Positions 36,684 through 45,147 of a stretch of DNA of 64,000 nucleotides are shown here, piece by piece. The stretch lies in assembly GCF_014855515.1 (NCBI RefSeq), contig NZ_JACYFK010000001.1, forward strand, positions 1,736,001-1,800,000, written 5' to 3'. A model generated the notes under the pieces. It was not told the origin of the DNA, searched no databases, and saw only the letters and a program-made list of their open reading frames with translations. A program made the position numbers and the translations under genes. Source of the DNA: Euzebyella marina (GTDB taxonomy: Bacteria; Bacteroidota; Bacteroidia; Flavobacteriales; Flavobacteriaceae). How positions within the stretch are numbered: position 1 is the first letter of the stretch; each line of letters opens with the position of its first letter.

Positions 36684-38231
36684 ATGGCAGGAGGAAAACA
36701 ATCACCACGTCAGAAGATGATTAACCTAATGTACTTGGTTTTCATCGCAATGTTGGCGTTAAACATGAGTAAGGAGGTACTTTCGGCTTTCGGTATTATG
36801 AACGAAAAGCTAGAAGCTTCCAACGCCAAAACAATCGAAAGTAACGAAGCCTACTTGGCGAATTTAGGAGTAAAAGCGGAAGAGAATGCCGCTAAGTACA
36901 AAGATTTGTACGCAAAAGCTCAGCAAATTAAAACCATGTCCAAAGACTATTATGATTATTTGGAAGGTCTTAAGACTGAGATGATGGCCGAAGTTGAAGA
37001 TCCAAAAGACTATACCGTAATGGATAAATCAGATTATTTGGATCAGAAATTCTTCCAAGGAGATGGCCTTTCAGAAGGTGGAGAAGAATTCATGAAGAGA
37101 ATTCAAGATTACCGTACGCAGGTTGCTGCTATCGTACCACAAGGTATCAAGTCTTCTGTTGAAGCAAGATTTGAAACAAACGAAGTAACTACTCGCGATG
37201 GTTCTAAACAAGATTGGATCAAATATCACTACGAAGGTTTCCCTCAAGTGGCTTCTTTGGCCAAATTGACTGCGCTACAAGCCGATATAAAGGCTACCGA
37301 AGAGTCTGCTTTGAAGGCGATGCTAGAAGGTGAATTGAGCGATCAAGTATCTTTGAAAAACTTTGAAACCTCTCTTTTTGGATCTAAATCTGCTTATTAC
37401 AGCGGAGAAAAGTATGATGGTAAGATTATCATCAGCAAAACTGACAACAGTTCTAAGCCTGTTAGGGCCGAGTTGACCTTAGATGGTCGTAAGCTTTCTG
37501 AAGGTACTGATTACCGTTTAGAAGAAGGTGGAGTTAAAATGTTGGTGGGTGCCGGTGCTCCTGGTGACCATGAAGTTAAAGGAAAGCTTTTCTTTTCTCA
37601 AGATGGTGAGGAAATCGAGGTTCCTGTGAGCAACTCTTTCGCTACTATTAGCAAGCCTAACGCTGCTTTGATAGCTGCTGATAAAATGAACGTTGTTTAT
37701 AGAGGTGTTGCCAACCCAATGTCAATCTCTATTCCTGGTATTCCTAACAACAAGGTTACAGCTTCTGCTCCTGGTCTTAAATCAGCTGGAGGTAGCAAAT
37801 ATGTAATGAATCCTGGAACTGGTAGAACGGTAACTATTACTGCTAGCGGTAAGTTGCCTGATGGTCAAACGGTTTCTTCTAAGTCTGAGTTCAGAATTAA
37901 AGATATTCCAAGACCTGCAGGTACTGTTAGTAAGCAAGATGGTTCGGTTAAAATGCCAAGAAACAATATGGAAATCGCTACTATTGGCGCAATGTTAGAA
38001 GACTTTGACTTTGATTTGAACCTAGCTGTTAGCGGCTTCAAGTTCAAGGTTCCTGGTCAGCCTACTGTAAGCGTTAACGGTAACAAATTGAACGGTATGG
38101 CCAAAACAGCCCTTAAGAGAGCTAAAAGAGGTGATGTTGTTCAGATATTCGATATCCAAGCTTACATTACCAACAATAAGAGTTATAAGTTGAAAAAAGT
38201 ATCTCCTGTAGTTGTGGAGATTACAAACTAA
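36684..38231 (+). CDS. gldM: T9SS/gliding motor subunit GldM
   Basis: A 515-residue bitopic protein. The short cytoplasmic N-terminus MAGGKQSPRQKMINLMYLV includes Arg9, known from GldLM structures to pair with the GldL Glu, followed by one membrane helix (about 13-33, LVFIAMLALNMSKEVLSAFG). The long periplasmic arm has a helical domain (about 35-220) and three Ig-like/beta domains ending PVVVEITN. GldM converts proton flow into rotation and transmits it to the GldKN ring. A perfect 11-bp hairpin sits in the 59-nt gap to gldN. No odd features are seen in the protein. Confidence 0.96.
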   Translation: MAGGKQSPRQKMINLMYLVFIAMLALNMSKEVLSAFGIMNEKLEASNAKTIESNEAYLANLGVKAEENAAKYKDLYAKAQQIKTMSKDYYDYLEGLKTEMMAEVEDPKDYTVMDKSDYLDQKFFQGDGLSEGGEEFMKRIQDYRTQVAAIVPQGIKSSVEARFETNEVTTRDGSKQDWIKYHYEGFPQVASLAKLTALQADIKATEESALKAMLEGELSDQVSLKNFETSLFGSKSAYYSGEKYDGKIIISKTDNSSKPVRAELTLDGRKLSEGTDYRLEEGGVKMLVGAGAPGDHEVKGKLFFSQDGEEIEVPVSNSFATISKPNAALIAADKMNVVYRGVANPMSISIPGIPNNKVTASAPGLKSAGGSKYVMNPGTGRTVTITASGKLPDGQTVSSKSEFRIKDIPRPAGTVSKQDGSVKMPRNNMEIATIGAMLEDFDFDLNLAVSGFKFKVPGQPTVSVNGNKLNGMAKTALKRAKRGDVVQIFDIQAYITNNKSYKLKKVSPVVVEITN

Positions 38232-38245
38232 TAGTTAAGTTAAAA

Positions 38246-38271
38246 ACCGGGTAGTCTTTTGACTGCCCGGT
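38246..38271 (+). promoter_or_regulatory. Strong RNA hairpin between gldM and gldN
   Basis: ACCGGGTAGTC pairs with GACTGCCCGGT over 11 bp (one G-U pair) around a UUUU loop, 14 nt after gldM and 19 nt before gldN. The following AACTTTAAAATTT has no true T-run. It is therefore more likely an mRNA-stabilising or partial-attenuation hairpin than a full terminator, and may set the GldM:GldN ratio. Confidence 0.65.
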
Positions 38272-38290
38272 AACTTTAAAATTTACAAAC

Positions 38291-39193
38291 ATGAATTGGA
38301 AGAATGTTTTACTAATCGGAGCGGTAACCTTGTTGCCTGTTTCACTCATGGCCCAGGCGAACATATTGAATGCCAAAAAGCCTGAGGATATCGGCCGTAA
38401 GACCGAAGCGCAAAAAGCTTTGGATAATGACGCTCCACTAGAATACGGCTACGTAGACGATAGGGATATTTTATGGTCTAAAACCGTATGGGAAGTAATC
38501 GACCTTGATGAAAGGGTAAACTTTGCTTTATACTATCCAACCGATACCATCGATATAGGTAACGACCGTAGGTCTCTATACGATGTGTTATTAAAAAATA
38601 TTAAGAACGGTAAGCTAAAAGATGTTTACGCTGATTCTTATTTTACCGATAAGCGTAAGTTTAGTGACCTTACCGCCACCTTACAGAAAGTCGATACAAC
38701 AGATTACGGTTACGAGCAATTAAATGCTGGTGAGCAGGTTTCTCCTGAGTTTATCATGAGAAGAGATATTACTGCTGCAGACATTGAAGAATACCGTATC
38801 AAGGGTATGTGGTACTTCGATAAGCGTCAAGGCGAACTGAAATACCGACTTCTAGGCATTGCTCCTGTGGCTCCCGACGTAAACTTCATCGATGACGATT
38901 CAATGGATCCAGGAGATGCTAAAGTTGAGTTGTTCTGGGTGTGGTACCCTGATGCCAGACAGATTCTTCATGATGCCAAAGTATTTAACCAAAGAAACTC
39001 TGCTCAGCCGATATCTTTCGATATGCTGTTGAATGCAAGAAGGTTCAATGGTGTCATTTATAGAGAGGATAATGTTCAAGGCGACCGAGAGGTTAATGCA
39101 TACATACCTGATAACGCTCTATTTCAATTGTTGGAAGCCAACAGAATTCAAGAGGTTATCAGAGACCGTGAGCAAGATATGTGGGCTTACTAA
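38291..39193 (+). CDS. gldN: T9SS/gliding protein GldN
   Basis: A 300-residue periplasmic protein with a signal peptide (about 1-20, ending SLMAQA). The body shows the GldN/PorN markers DDRDILWSKTVWEVIDLDERVNFALYYP (seen as DDRDILWSKTVWEVIDLDER), WYFDKRQGELKYRLLGIAPVAP, LFWVWYPDARQILHDAKVFN and a C-terminal RIQEVIRDREQDMWAY. GldN binds GldK to form the ring-shaped complex at the outer membrane. It closes the gldKLMN block. A strong terminator follows at 39224-39256. Confidence 0.96.
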   Translation: MNWKNVLLIGAVTLLPVSLMAQANILNAKKPEDIGRKTEAQKALDNDAPLEYGYVDDRDILWSKTVWEVIDLDERVNFALYYPTDTIDIGNDRRSLYDVLLKNIKNGKLKDVYADSYFTDKRKFSDLTATLQKVDTTDYGYEQLNAGEQVSPEFIMRRDITAADIEEYRIKGMWYFDKRQGELKYRLLGIAPVAPDVNFIDDDSMDPGDAKVELFWVWYPDARQILHDAKVFNQRNSAQPISFDMLLNARRFNGVIYREDNVQGDREVNAYIPDNALFQLLEANRIQEVIRDREQDMWAY

Positions 39194-39223
39194 GTCCTTA
39201 AAATTTTCCAATTCAAGAATTTG

Positions 39224-39256
39224 AAAGCCGCGACTTTAAGTCGCGGCTTTTTTTAT
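39224..39256 (+). terminator. Intrinsic terminator of the gldKLMN block
   Basis: The stem AAAGCCGCGAC/GTCGCGGCTTT closes around a short TTTAA loop and is followed by TTTTTATA. It lies 31 nt after the gldN stop. It is the strongest terminator in this half of the window and separates gld from the FAD oxidoreductase gene. Confidence 0.9.
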
Positions 39257-39309
39257 ACCATTTTGTGAACGACTACTATTTTAAAAAGCCCAATGACTAC
39301 CTTTGGCAA

Positions 39310-40359
39310 ATGGTAGATTATTTGGTAGTTGGGCTGGGTTTGGCCGGAATTTCTTTTTGTGAGAGGTTGAAACAAAACGGTCTTTCCTTTAAGGTTGTGA
39401 GTGACGATTCGCAAACATCTTCGCAGGTTGCTGGAGGGTTGTACAATCCGGTGATCTTAAAACGTTTTACCTTGGCTTGGAAGGCAGATGAACAGCTTCA
39501 CTTGACCAAATCGTTTTACTCCGATTTAGAATCGAGATTAAATGTTCAATTGAATTACCCTCTGCAGGTTTTCCGTAGATTTCATTCGATTGAAGAGCAA
39601 AATCAATGGTTTGGGGCTTCCGACCGAGATAGTTTAAACCATTTCCTTTCTCCGCAATTACAAAAAAATTCCAACCAATATCTAAATGCATCATTAGGCT
39701 TTGGTGAAGTGCTGCATACCGGTCGTATTGATACCTCGACACTGATTGAATATTATAGAAAGAGCCTAATTAAGCAAAACTTATTGATTCAAAACCGTTT
39801 TGAGCATAATCAACTTGCAATGGAACAGGATTACATCTCTTATCAATCAATTAAGGCCAAAAGGGTGGTTTTTTGCGAAGGTTTTGGAGTTAAGAGTAAC
39901 CCCTATTTTAATTATCTGCCTATTAATGGAAGTAAAGGAGAGTATTTATTGGTCAAGGCGCCTGAGTTGAAAGAAACGCGGGCAATAAAATCATCTCTTT
40001 TTATTATTCCTCTAGGGGAAGATGTCTATCAAGTGGGAGCCAATTATGAATGGAAAGATAAAACCAATTTGCCTACTGAAGTGGCCAAACGTTGGATTTT
40101 GGAACGATTTGAAGATTTGGTCACCTGTGATTATGAGATAGTCGGTCAAATAGCAGGGGTTCGTCCAACGGTGGCCGACCGTCGTCCTCTCGTTGGCAGA
40201 CATCCTAAGCACAAAAGACTATTTATCTTGAACGGGTTTGGTTCAAGAGGAGTGCTAATTGCCCCATTTGCATCTTCTCACCTCTTAAAATTTATTGAGA
40301 ACGATGAGCCAATTGACGATGAAATGAACGTCGACCGTTATGAGAAGAAATTTTCTTAA
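39310..40359 (+). CDS. FAD-dependent oxidoreductase (DAO superfamily)
   Basis: A 349-residue flavoprotein. The N-terminal Rossmann motif is VDYLVVGLGLAGISFCERL (GxGxxG), a Glu/Asp pattern follows in the FKVVSDD region, and GGLYNPVILKRFTL is typical for amino-acid-oxidase-like enzymes. The C-terminal FAD contacts are in IAGVRPTVADRRPLVGRHP and LFILNGFGSRGVLIAPFASSHLL. The substrate is unknown; glycine/D-amino-acid oxidase or a tRNA-modification flavoprotein are both conceivable. The ATG at 39310 is preferred to an in-frame GTG 15 codons upstream, which lies just after the gld terminator. It is convergent with the DUF983 gene, with the two stop codons overlapping. Confidence 0.85.
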   Translation: MVDYLVVGLGLAGISFCERLKQNGLSFKVVSDDSQTSSQVAGGLYNPVILKRFTLAWKADEQLHLTKSFYSDLESRLNVQLNYPLQVFRRFHSIEEQNQWFGASDRDSLNHFLSPQLQKNSNQYLNASLGFGEVLHTGRIDTSTLIEYYRKSLIKQNLLIQNRFEHNQLAMEQDYISYQSIKAKRVVFCEGFGVKSNPYFNYLPINGSKGEYLLVKAPELKETRAIKSSLFIIPLGEDVYQVGANYEWKDKTNLPTEVAKRWILERFEDLVTCDYEIVGQIAGVRPTVADRRPLVGRHPKHKRLFILNGFGSRGVLIAPFASSHLLKFIENDEPIDDEMNVDRYEKKFS

Positions 40360-40748
40360 GAGGTTGCCTGTTGGGTCGATTTTGAATCGTACTTCACAAA
40401 CAGATTGATCCAAATGTTTCTTGAGATGCGTATGATAACGGGTAGAAAGACTACTAGTGTTGCGACAATAGCAATAAAGGAATTGATTAGAGAAGCACCC
40501 ACTATCAAAAACGAAATAACAAATGCGCCTACAGCAAAAGCTACACCTACGGCATAACTAACATACATGGCTCCATAGAAAAAAGAGGGTTCCATTTTAT
40601 ATTTAAGCCCACAATGAGAGCAGCGTTCGTGCATTTTGAAAAGGCGTCCAAAGCTATACGGGTTAGGGTCTACATACATGCTCTCCTCATTGCATCTAGG
40701 GCAACTTCCTGTTAAAATGCTGTATAGTTTGTTTCCTTTTTTTAACAT
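40356..40748 (-). CDS. DUF983 family membrane protein
   Basis: A 130-residue protein. The N-terminal part has two CxxC pairs (SCPRCNEES and CSHCGLKY), a likely zinc ribbon, followed by the DUF983 signature FSFGRLFKMHERC-like segment and MEPSFFYGAMYVSYAVG. Two or three transmembrane segments follow (about 54-76 and 84-108). DUF983 has no established function. The start is the ATG at 40748; two codons upstream a TTG would extend it. The gene overlaps the convergent FAD gene by 4 nt at its stop and stands alone on the minus strand. Confidence 0.9.
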   Translation of the reverse strand: MLKKGNKLYSILTGSCPRCNEESMYVDPNPYSFGRLFKMHERCSHCGLKYKMEPSFFYGAMYVSYAVGVAFAVGAFVISFLIVGASLINSFIAIVATLVVFLPVIIRISRNIWINLFVKYDSKSTQQATS

Positions 40749-40881
40749 TTGCAAAACTTTCAGTAAAAATACGCAATACTGCTTATTTGGTTGGTAACAA
40801 ATATTACAATCTTAACCTTTTTTAAGTTTTTGCTGAGGTAAATGGCTTGGCCGATAAATAAATATTTCGAAAGACAATTGC

Positions 40882-42795
40882 ATGCTAAATATTCATAATC
40901 TATCTGTTTCGTTTGGTGGGGAATACCTGTTTGAAGAAATTTCATTCAGGCTTAATGGAGGTGACCGAGTGGGGCTCATAGGAAAGAACGGGGCCGGAAA
41001 GTCTACCTTGTTGAAATTGTTGGCGAAAGATTATAGTCCTGATTCGGGTACCATCGCCACCGAAAAAAATGTCAAAATAGGTTTTCTTAGGCAGGATATT
41101 GATTTTGAAGAAGGAAGAACGGTCTTAGATGAGGCCTATCAGGCTTTTGAGGAAATAAAGACCATGGAGCTTCAGTTAGACCATGTCAACCACCAACTGG
41201 CCGAACGTACCGATTATGAAAGTGAGAGTTATAATCAGCTGATTATCGACTTGAGCGACCTTACCCATAGATACGAGATTCTGGGTGGTTATAATTACCA
41301 AGGCGATACTGAAAAGATTCTTCTAGGTTTGGGTTTCAAGCGTGAAGATTTTAACCGATACACTGAAACCTTTTCAGGAGGGTGGCGTATGCGTATTGAG
41401 CTGGCCAAACTATTGCTTCAAACGAACGACGTATTGCTGCTCGATGAGCCGACCAACCATTTAGATATTGAATCGATAATTTGGTTAGAGCAATTTTTGA
41501 ACAACTATTCAGGGGCTGTAGTTATCGTTTCGCACGATAAAATGTTTTTGGATAATGTTACCAATAGAACCATTGAAATATCATTGGGCCGCATTTATGA
41601 TTATAATAAACCGTACTCAAAGTTTCTAGAGCTTAGGTCAGAAATCAAAGAGCAACAGCTTAATGCCCAGAAGAACCAAGAGCGTGAAATACAGCAGGCC
41701 GAACGATTGATAGAAAAATTTCGTGCCAAGAGCAGTAAGGCCTCTATGGCGCAATCGCTAATCAAGAAGTTGGATAAAATGGAGCGTATTGAGGTCGATC
41801 AAGATGATAATGCCGTAATGAACCTAAGATTTCCGGTATCTGTAACTCCTGGTAAGGTAATTGCCGAAATCGAGAATTTATCGAAAAGTTATGGTGAAAA
41901 AGAAGTGTTGAGAAATATCAACCTTCTATTGGAGCGGGATAGCAAAACAGCATTTGTTGGTCAGAACGGACAGGGTAAATCTACCTTGGCCAAGATTATG
42001 GTGGGTGAAATTGAACATCAAGGTAAAATGAAATTGGGCCATAATGTTCAAATCGGATATTTCGCTCAAAACCAAGCTGAGTATTTAGATGGCAGCAAGA
42101 CCATTTTAGATACGATGATCGATGCTGCAAATGAAAAGAACCGAAGCACGGTGAGAGATGTACTGGGTTCGTTTCTTTTTCAGGGCGACGATGTTGACAA
42201 ATATGTAAAAGTGCTCTCTGGTGGCGAACGTAATCGACTTGCACTCGCAAAAATGCTTCTTCAGCCATTCAATGTGCTTGTTATGGATGAGCCTACCAAT
42301 CACCTTGATATAAAATCGAAAAATGTACTTAAAAAGGCACTTCAAAACTTCGGGGGCACTTTAGTGGTCGTATCTCACGACCGTGATTTTTTGCAAGGTC
42401 TTACCAATAAGGTCTATGAATTTAAAGACAGAAATATAAAGGAGTATTTAGGCGACGTTGACTTCTATCTTGAACAACGAAAGGCAGAAGATTTCAGAAA
42501 GATTGAAAAAAGAACGGAAAGCGATAAAAAGACCTCTGTAAAAGTTCAAAACAATGATTTCAAAGACCAGAAGAAATTCAAATCTCTAAAAAATAAGCTC
42601 AGTAATGTCGAGAGTCAAATTGCTTCTTTAGAAAAGAAAATTGCCGAGATTGATCATGAACTGTTAATGGATTATGATGCCACTATAGCAAAGCCTAACT
42701 TTTTCGACAACTACCAAAAGAAGAAAAAAGACCTAGAGAAACTTATGCAGCAGTGGGAAAACATAACCTTGGAACTCGAAGAAATAGGTGATTGA
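40882..42795 (+). CDS. ABC-F family ATPase (translation factor type)
   Basis: A 637-residue soluble protein with two ABC domains and no membrane segments. Walker A motifs are GKNGAGKST (about 37-45) and GQNGQGKST (about 360). ABC signatures read SGGWRMRIELAKLL and LSGGERNRLALAKMLL, with Walker B segments LLLDEPTNHLDIES and LVMDEPTNHLDIKS. A linker (about 240-310) with basic and coiled-coil residues joins them, and a C-terminal coiled coil (about 555-637) follows, as in Uup-like ABC-F proteins. ABC-F proteins bind the ribosomal E site and regulate translation or relieve stalling. It is a single gene. No antibiotic-resistance-type linker is obvious, so a housekeeping role is more likely. Confidence 0.93.
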   Translation: MLNIHNLSVSFGGEYLFEEISFRLNGGDRVGLIGKNGAGKSTLLKLLAKDYSPDSGTIATEKNVKIGFLRQDIDFEEGRTVLDEAYQAFEEIKTMELQLDHVNHQLAERTDYESESYNQLIIDLSDLTHRYEILGGYNYQGDTEKILLGLGFKREDFNRYTETFSGGWRMRIELAKLLLQTNDVLLLDEPTNHLDIESIIWLEQFLNNYSGAVVIVSHDKMFLDNVTNRTIEISLGRIYDYNKPYSKFLELRSEIKEQQLNAQKNQEREIQQAERLIEKFRAKSSKASMAQSLIKKLDKMERIEVDQDDNAVMNLRFPVSVTPGKVIAEIENLSKSYGEKEVLRNINLLLERDSKTAFVGQNGQGKSTLAKIMVGEIEHQGKMKLGHNVQIGYFAQNQAEYLDGSKTILDTMIDAANEKNRSTVRDVLGSFLFQGDDVDKYVKVLSGGERNRLALAKMLLQPFNVLVMDEPTNHLDIKSKNVLKKALQNFGGTLVVVSHDRDFLQGLTNKVYEFKDRNIKEYLGDVDFYLEQRKAEDFRKIEKRTESDKKTSVKVQNNDFKDQKKFKSLKNKLSNVESQIASLEKKIAEIDHELLMDYDATIAKPNFFDNYQKKKKDLEKLMQQWENITLELEEIGD

Positions 42796-42964
42796 TAAAG
42801 CCTAATTTTAGGGGTGTAAATTGTTACACAACAGAAATCTAAGCTTTCACAACAATATAGTGCCGTTGGCCGATAAATTTTGGTTTTTGTCCTCTTTTGA
42901 ACTTAGTTTGTAGGGTATTTCTCAGTAATATCAACCAAATAGATACCATAGAAACAAGCTTATT

Positions 42965-43849
42965 ATGAAGAACCTACTATTCTTAGTTTCCCTTTTTGTT
43001 TCCGTGACGGCCACGTTAAAAGCCGCAGTTCCCGAAGCAGAAAAACAGGCTTTAATCGCCTTTTACAACTCAACCAATGGTTCTGAGTGGACTAATAAAT
43101 GGAATTTAGAATCCGATGTCTCTAAATGGCATGGTGTAAAGGTTATAAATAACCATGTGGCCGAAATCAACCTGTTTAGAAATAATTTGAGCGGTACCAT
43201 TCCGGCTAGTATCGGAAATCTTAAAAGTCTTACATCACTTAATCTTGCCTTTAACTCATTAACAGGTGAGTTGCCAAAAGAATTGGTGAACTTGGCTAAG
43301 TTGAGAACTTTGAAATTGGAAATGAACAGGCTAAAAGGGGAATTGCCTTTGGCTTTGGGTGATATGAAAAGTTTGGAGGAATTTACCGCCTTTAATAACT
43401 TTTTGACCGGAAGCATTCCTGAAAGTATCGGCAATATTAAAAATTTGAAGGTTTTGAACCTTTCCAGCAACAGTCTTAAGGGGAATATTCCAAAGGCACT
43501 TGGTGATTTAACTTCTTTAGAAAGCTTAGGGCTTTTTGAAAATACATTAGAAGGTTCAATACCGGCCGAAATGGGTAATCTTTCTAAATTAAAAGAACTG
43601 GTTTTGGCGAACAATAGCTTGGGGGGTGAAGTGCCTGCTGAGTTCGGACAATTAGCGAGTCTTGAAGTTTTTCAGATACAGAACAACAAGTTTGAATCTG
43701 TTAAAAACTTAGAATACATGCAATCTTCTAAAGACTATTTGGTGTTTGATTATGATAAGGAAGAACTAAAACTTGATTTTAAAGACGCCAACTTCAGCAA
43801 GACAAGAATGGCGGATACAAAATTCGAGGATGACGTTGACGATGAGTAG
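42965..43849 (+). CDS. Secreted plant-type leucine-rich-repeat protein
   Basis: A 294-residue protein. A signal peptide (about 1-20, ending LKAA) and an N-terminal cap (AEKQALIAFYNSTNGSEWTN, like plant LRRNT regions) come first. About seven 24-residue repeats follow of the form NLxGxIPxxxGNLxxLxxLxL (e.g. NLSGTIPASIGNLKSLTSLN, LTGELPKELVNLAKLRTLKL). The C-terminal part (about 245-294) is charged and lacks a T9SS sorting domain. LRR proteins of this class bind proteins or polysaccharides. I see no lipobox, so the mature protein is periplasmic or released. A hairpin terminator follows at 43878-43911. The 169-nt upstream gap holds no clear -7 box. Confidence 0.85.
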   Translation: MKNLLFLVSLFVSVTATLKAAVPEAEKQALIAFYNSTNGSEWTNKWNLESDVSKWHGVKVINNHVAEINLFRNNLSGTIPASIGNLKSLTSLNLAFNSLTGELPKELVNLAKLRTLKLEMNRLKGELPLALGDMKSLEEFTAFNNFLTGSIPESIGNIKNLKVLNLSSNSLKGNIPKALGDLTSLESLGLFENTLEGSIPAEMGNLSKLKELVLANNSLGGEVPAEFGQLASLEVFQIQNNKFESVKNLEYMQSSKDYLVFDYDKEELKLDFKDANFSKTRMADTKFEDDVDDE

Positions 43850-43877
43850 ATTACCATAATTTATTAGTTAGTTTGGT

Positions 43878-43911
43878 TAAAAGGGACACAATGAAAGTGC
43901 CCCTTTTTTTA
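43878..43911 (+). terminator. Intrinsic terminator of the LRR gene
   Basis: The stem AAAGGGACAC/GTGCCCCTTT (one mismatch) has a 6-7-nt loop and seven T residues at its end. It lies about 30 nt after the LRR stop codon and separates it from the RND efflux operon. Confidence 0.75.
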
Positions 43912-43972
43912 GTATGTGTCAAAAAGCACTACATTTAAGATACATTTAACTTATGCCGCTTAAACATTTAGA

Positions 43973-43980
43973 TAGTTTTG
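43973..43980 (+). promoter_or_regulatory. -7 promoter box of the RND efflux operon (TAGTTTTG)
   Basis: An exact TAnnTTTG match 28 nt upstream of the membrane-fusion-protein ATG. A TTTA that could serve as a poor -33 element lies about 24 nt further upstream. Confidence 0.5.
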
Positions 43981-44008
43981 CAGTCATACCACCAACTAGC
44001 TTAAACTT

Positions 44009-45136
44009 ATGGATACTCGTAAAGTCGTCCTTTCGATCTTAGGATTACTGTTGATAATTGCCTCTGTGTTTGTTGCCAAAGCAATAATCGCAAGCAAGTT
44101 TACCCCCAAGCCCCAACTTCAAAAAATTGTAAAGACTGTTTTTGTAGACACCGTTAAAAATGGTACGGTTCCTATTAAGGTTCCCGCCAACGGTAATCTG
44201 ATTGCGCGGCAAAGAGTTGAACTATATGCCGAGGTTCAGGGCGTGTTTCGTAGAGGTAGCAAACTTTTTAAGACGGGTCAGCGATATAATGCCGGAGAAA
44301 CCATTATAAGAATTGATGCGGCCGAGTTTTCAGCCAGTGTTCAATCTTCAAAGAGTAATCTTTATAATCTTATAACCTCGATAATGCCCGACCTCAGGCT
44401 TGATTATCCTGAGATATACCCTAAATGGCAAGAGTATTTGAGCGGTTTCGATGTTGACAAGAGTACGCCACCACTACCTGAAATGACAACGGAAAAAGAA
44501 CGCTTCTTTATTTCAGGCCGAGGTATATTGACCGATTATTACAATATTAAAAACTTAGAGCAACGTTTGGCAAAGTATAGAATCGCCGCGCCTTTTAATG
44601 GGGTTTTAACAGAAGCTCTAGTTACCGAAGGAACATTGATTCGCTCTGGCCAAAAACTGGGTGAGTTTATAGATACAGGGGTTTATGAGCTAGAGGTTTC
44701 TGTAAGCAAAACGTATAGCGACCTCTTAAAGGTTGGTGAAAAGGTTGAATTGGTCAATTTAGACCATACGAAGACTTTCGAAGGTACGGTAGTGAGAATT
44801 AATGGAAGTGTAGACCAAGCCTCACAGACAATTAAGGCTTATATAGATGTAAAAGACCAATCGCTTCGCGAAGGTATGTACCTTGAAGCGAATTTGAATG
44901 CGAAGTCAGAGACCGATGCCATTGAAGTTGACAGGGGGCTGCTGCTTGAAAACGACCGAATTTTTGTAGTAAGAGATTCTATCTTAGATCAAATAGACGT
45001 CAAACCGGTCTATTTTTCTGACAAGAAAGTGGTTCTCAAAGAGATCCCCGATGGAACGACCATAGTTTCAAAGCCCGTAGTCGGTGCCTATGTAGGCATG
45101 CTTGTAAAGGTTTTCGAAGAGCAAGGTAACCAGTAA
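44009..45136 (+). CDS. RND efflux periplasmic adaptor (membrane fusion protein)
   Basis: A 375-residue protein with an N-terminal anchor (about 7-26). The HlyD-type architecture follows: lipoyl part (VKNGTVPIKVPANGNLIARQRVELYAEVQGVF), a helical hairpin around 100-180, a second lipoyl half (RIAAPFNGVLTEALVTEGTLIRSGQKLGEFID, shown in part: AAPFNGVLTEALVTEGTL), and the beta-barrel/membrane-proximal domain. The hairpin is unusually short and loop-like (about 105-180, with PDLRLDYPEIYPKW). The adaptor connects the RND pump to the TolC-type channel. It is the first gene of an MFP-RND-TolC operon, 11 nt before the pump. No repressor gene adjoins, so regulation is not local. Confidence 0.93.
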   Translation: MDTRKVVLSILGLLLIIASVFVAKAIIASKFTPKPQLQKIVKTVFVDTVKNGTVPIKVPANGNLIARQRVELYAEVQGVFRRGSKLFKTGQRYNAGETIIRIDAAEFSASVQSSKSNLYNLITSIMPDLRLDYPEIYPKWQEYLSGFDVDKSTPPLPEMTTEKERFFISGRGILTDYYNIKNLEQRLAKYRIAAPFNGVLTEALVTEGTLIRSGQKLGEFIDTGVYELEVSVSKTYSDLLKVGEKVELVNLDHTKTFEGTVVRINGSVDQASQTIKAYIDVKDQSLREGMYLEANLNAKSETDAIEVDRGLLLENDRIFVVRDSILDQIDVKPVYFSDKKVVLKEIPDGTTIVSKPVVGAYVGMLVKVFEEQGNQ

Positions 45137-45147
45137 ACCGCACTCCA

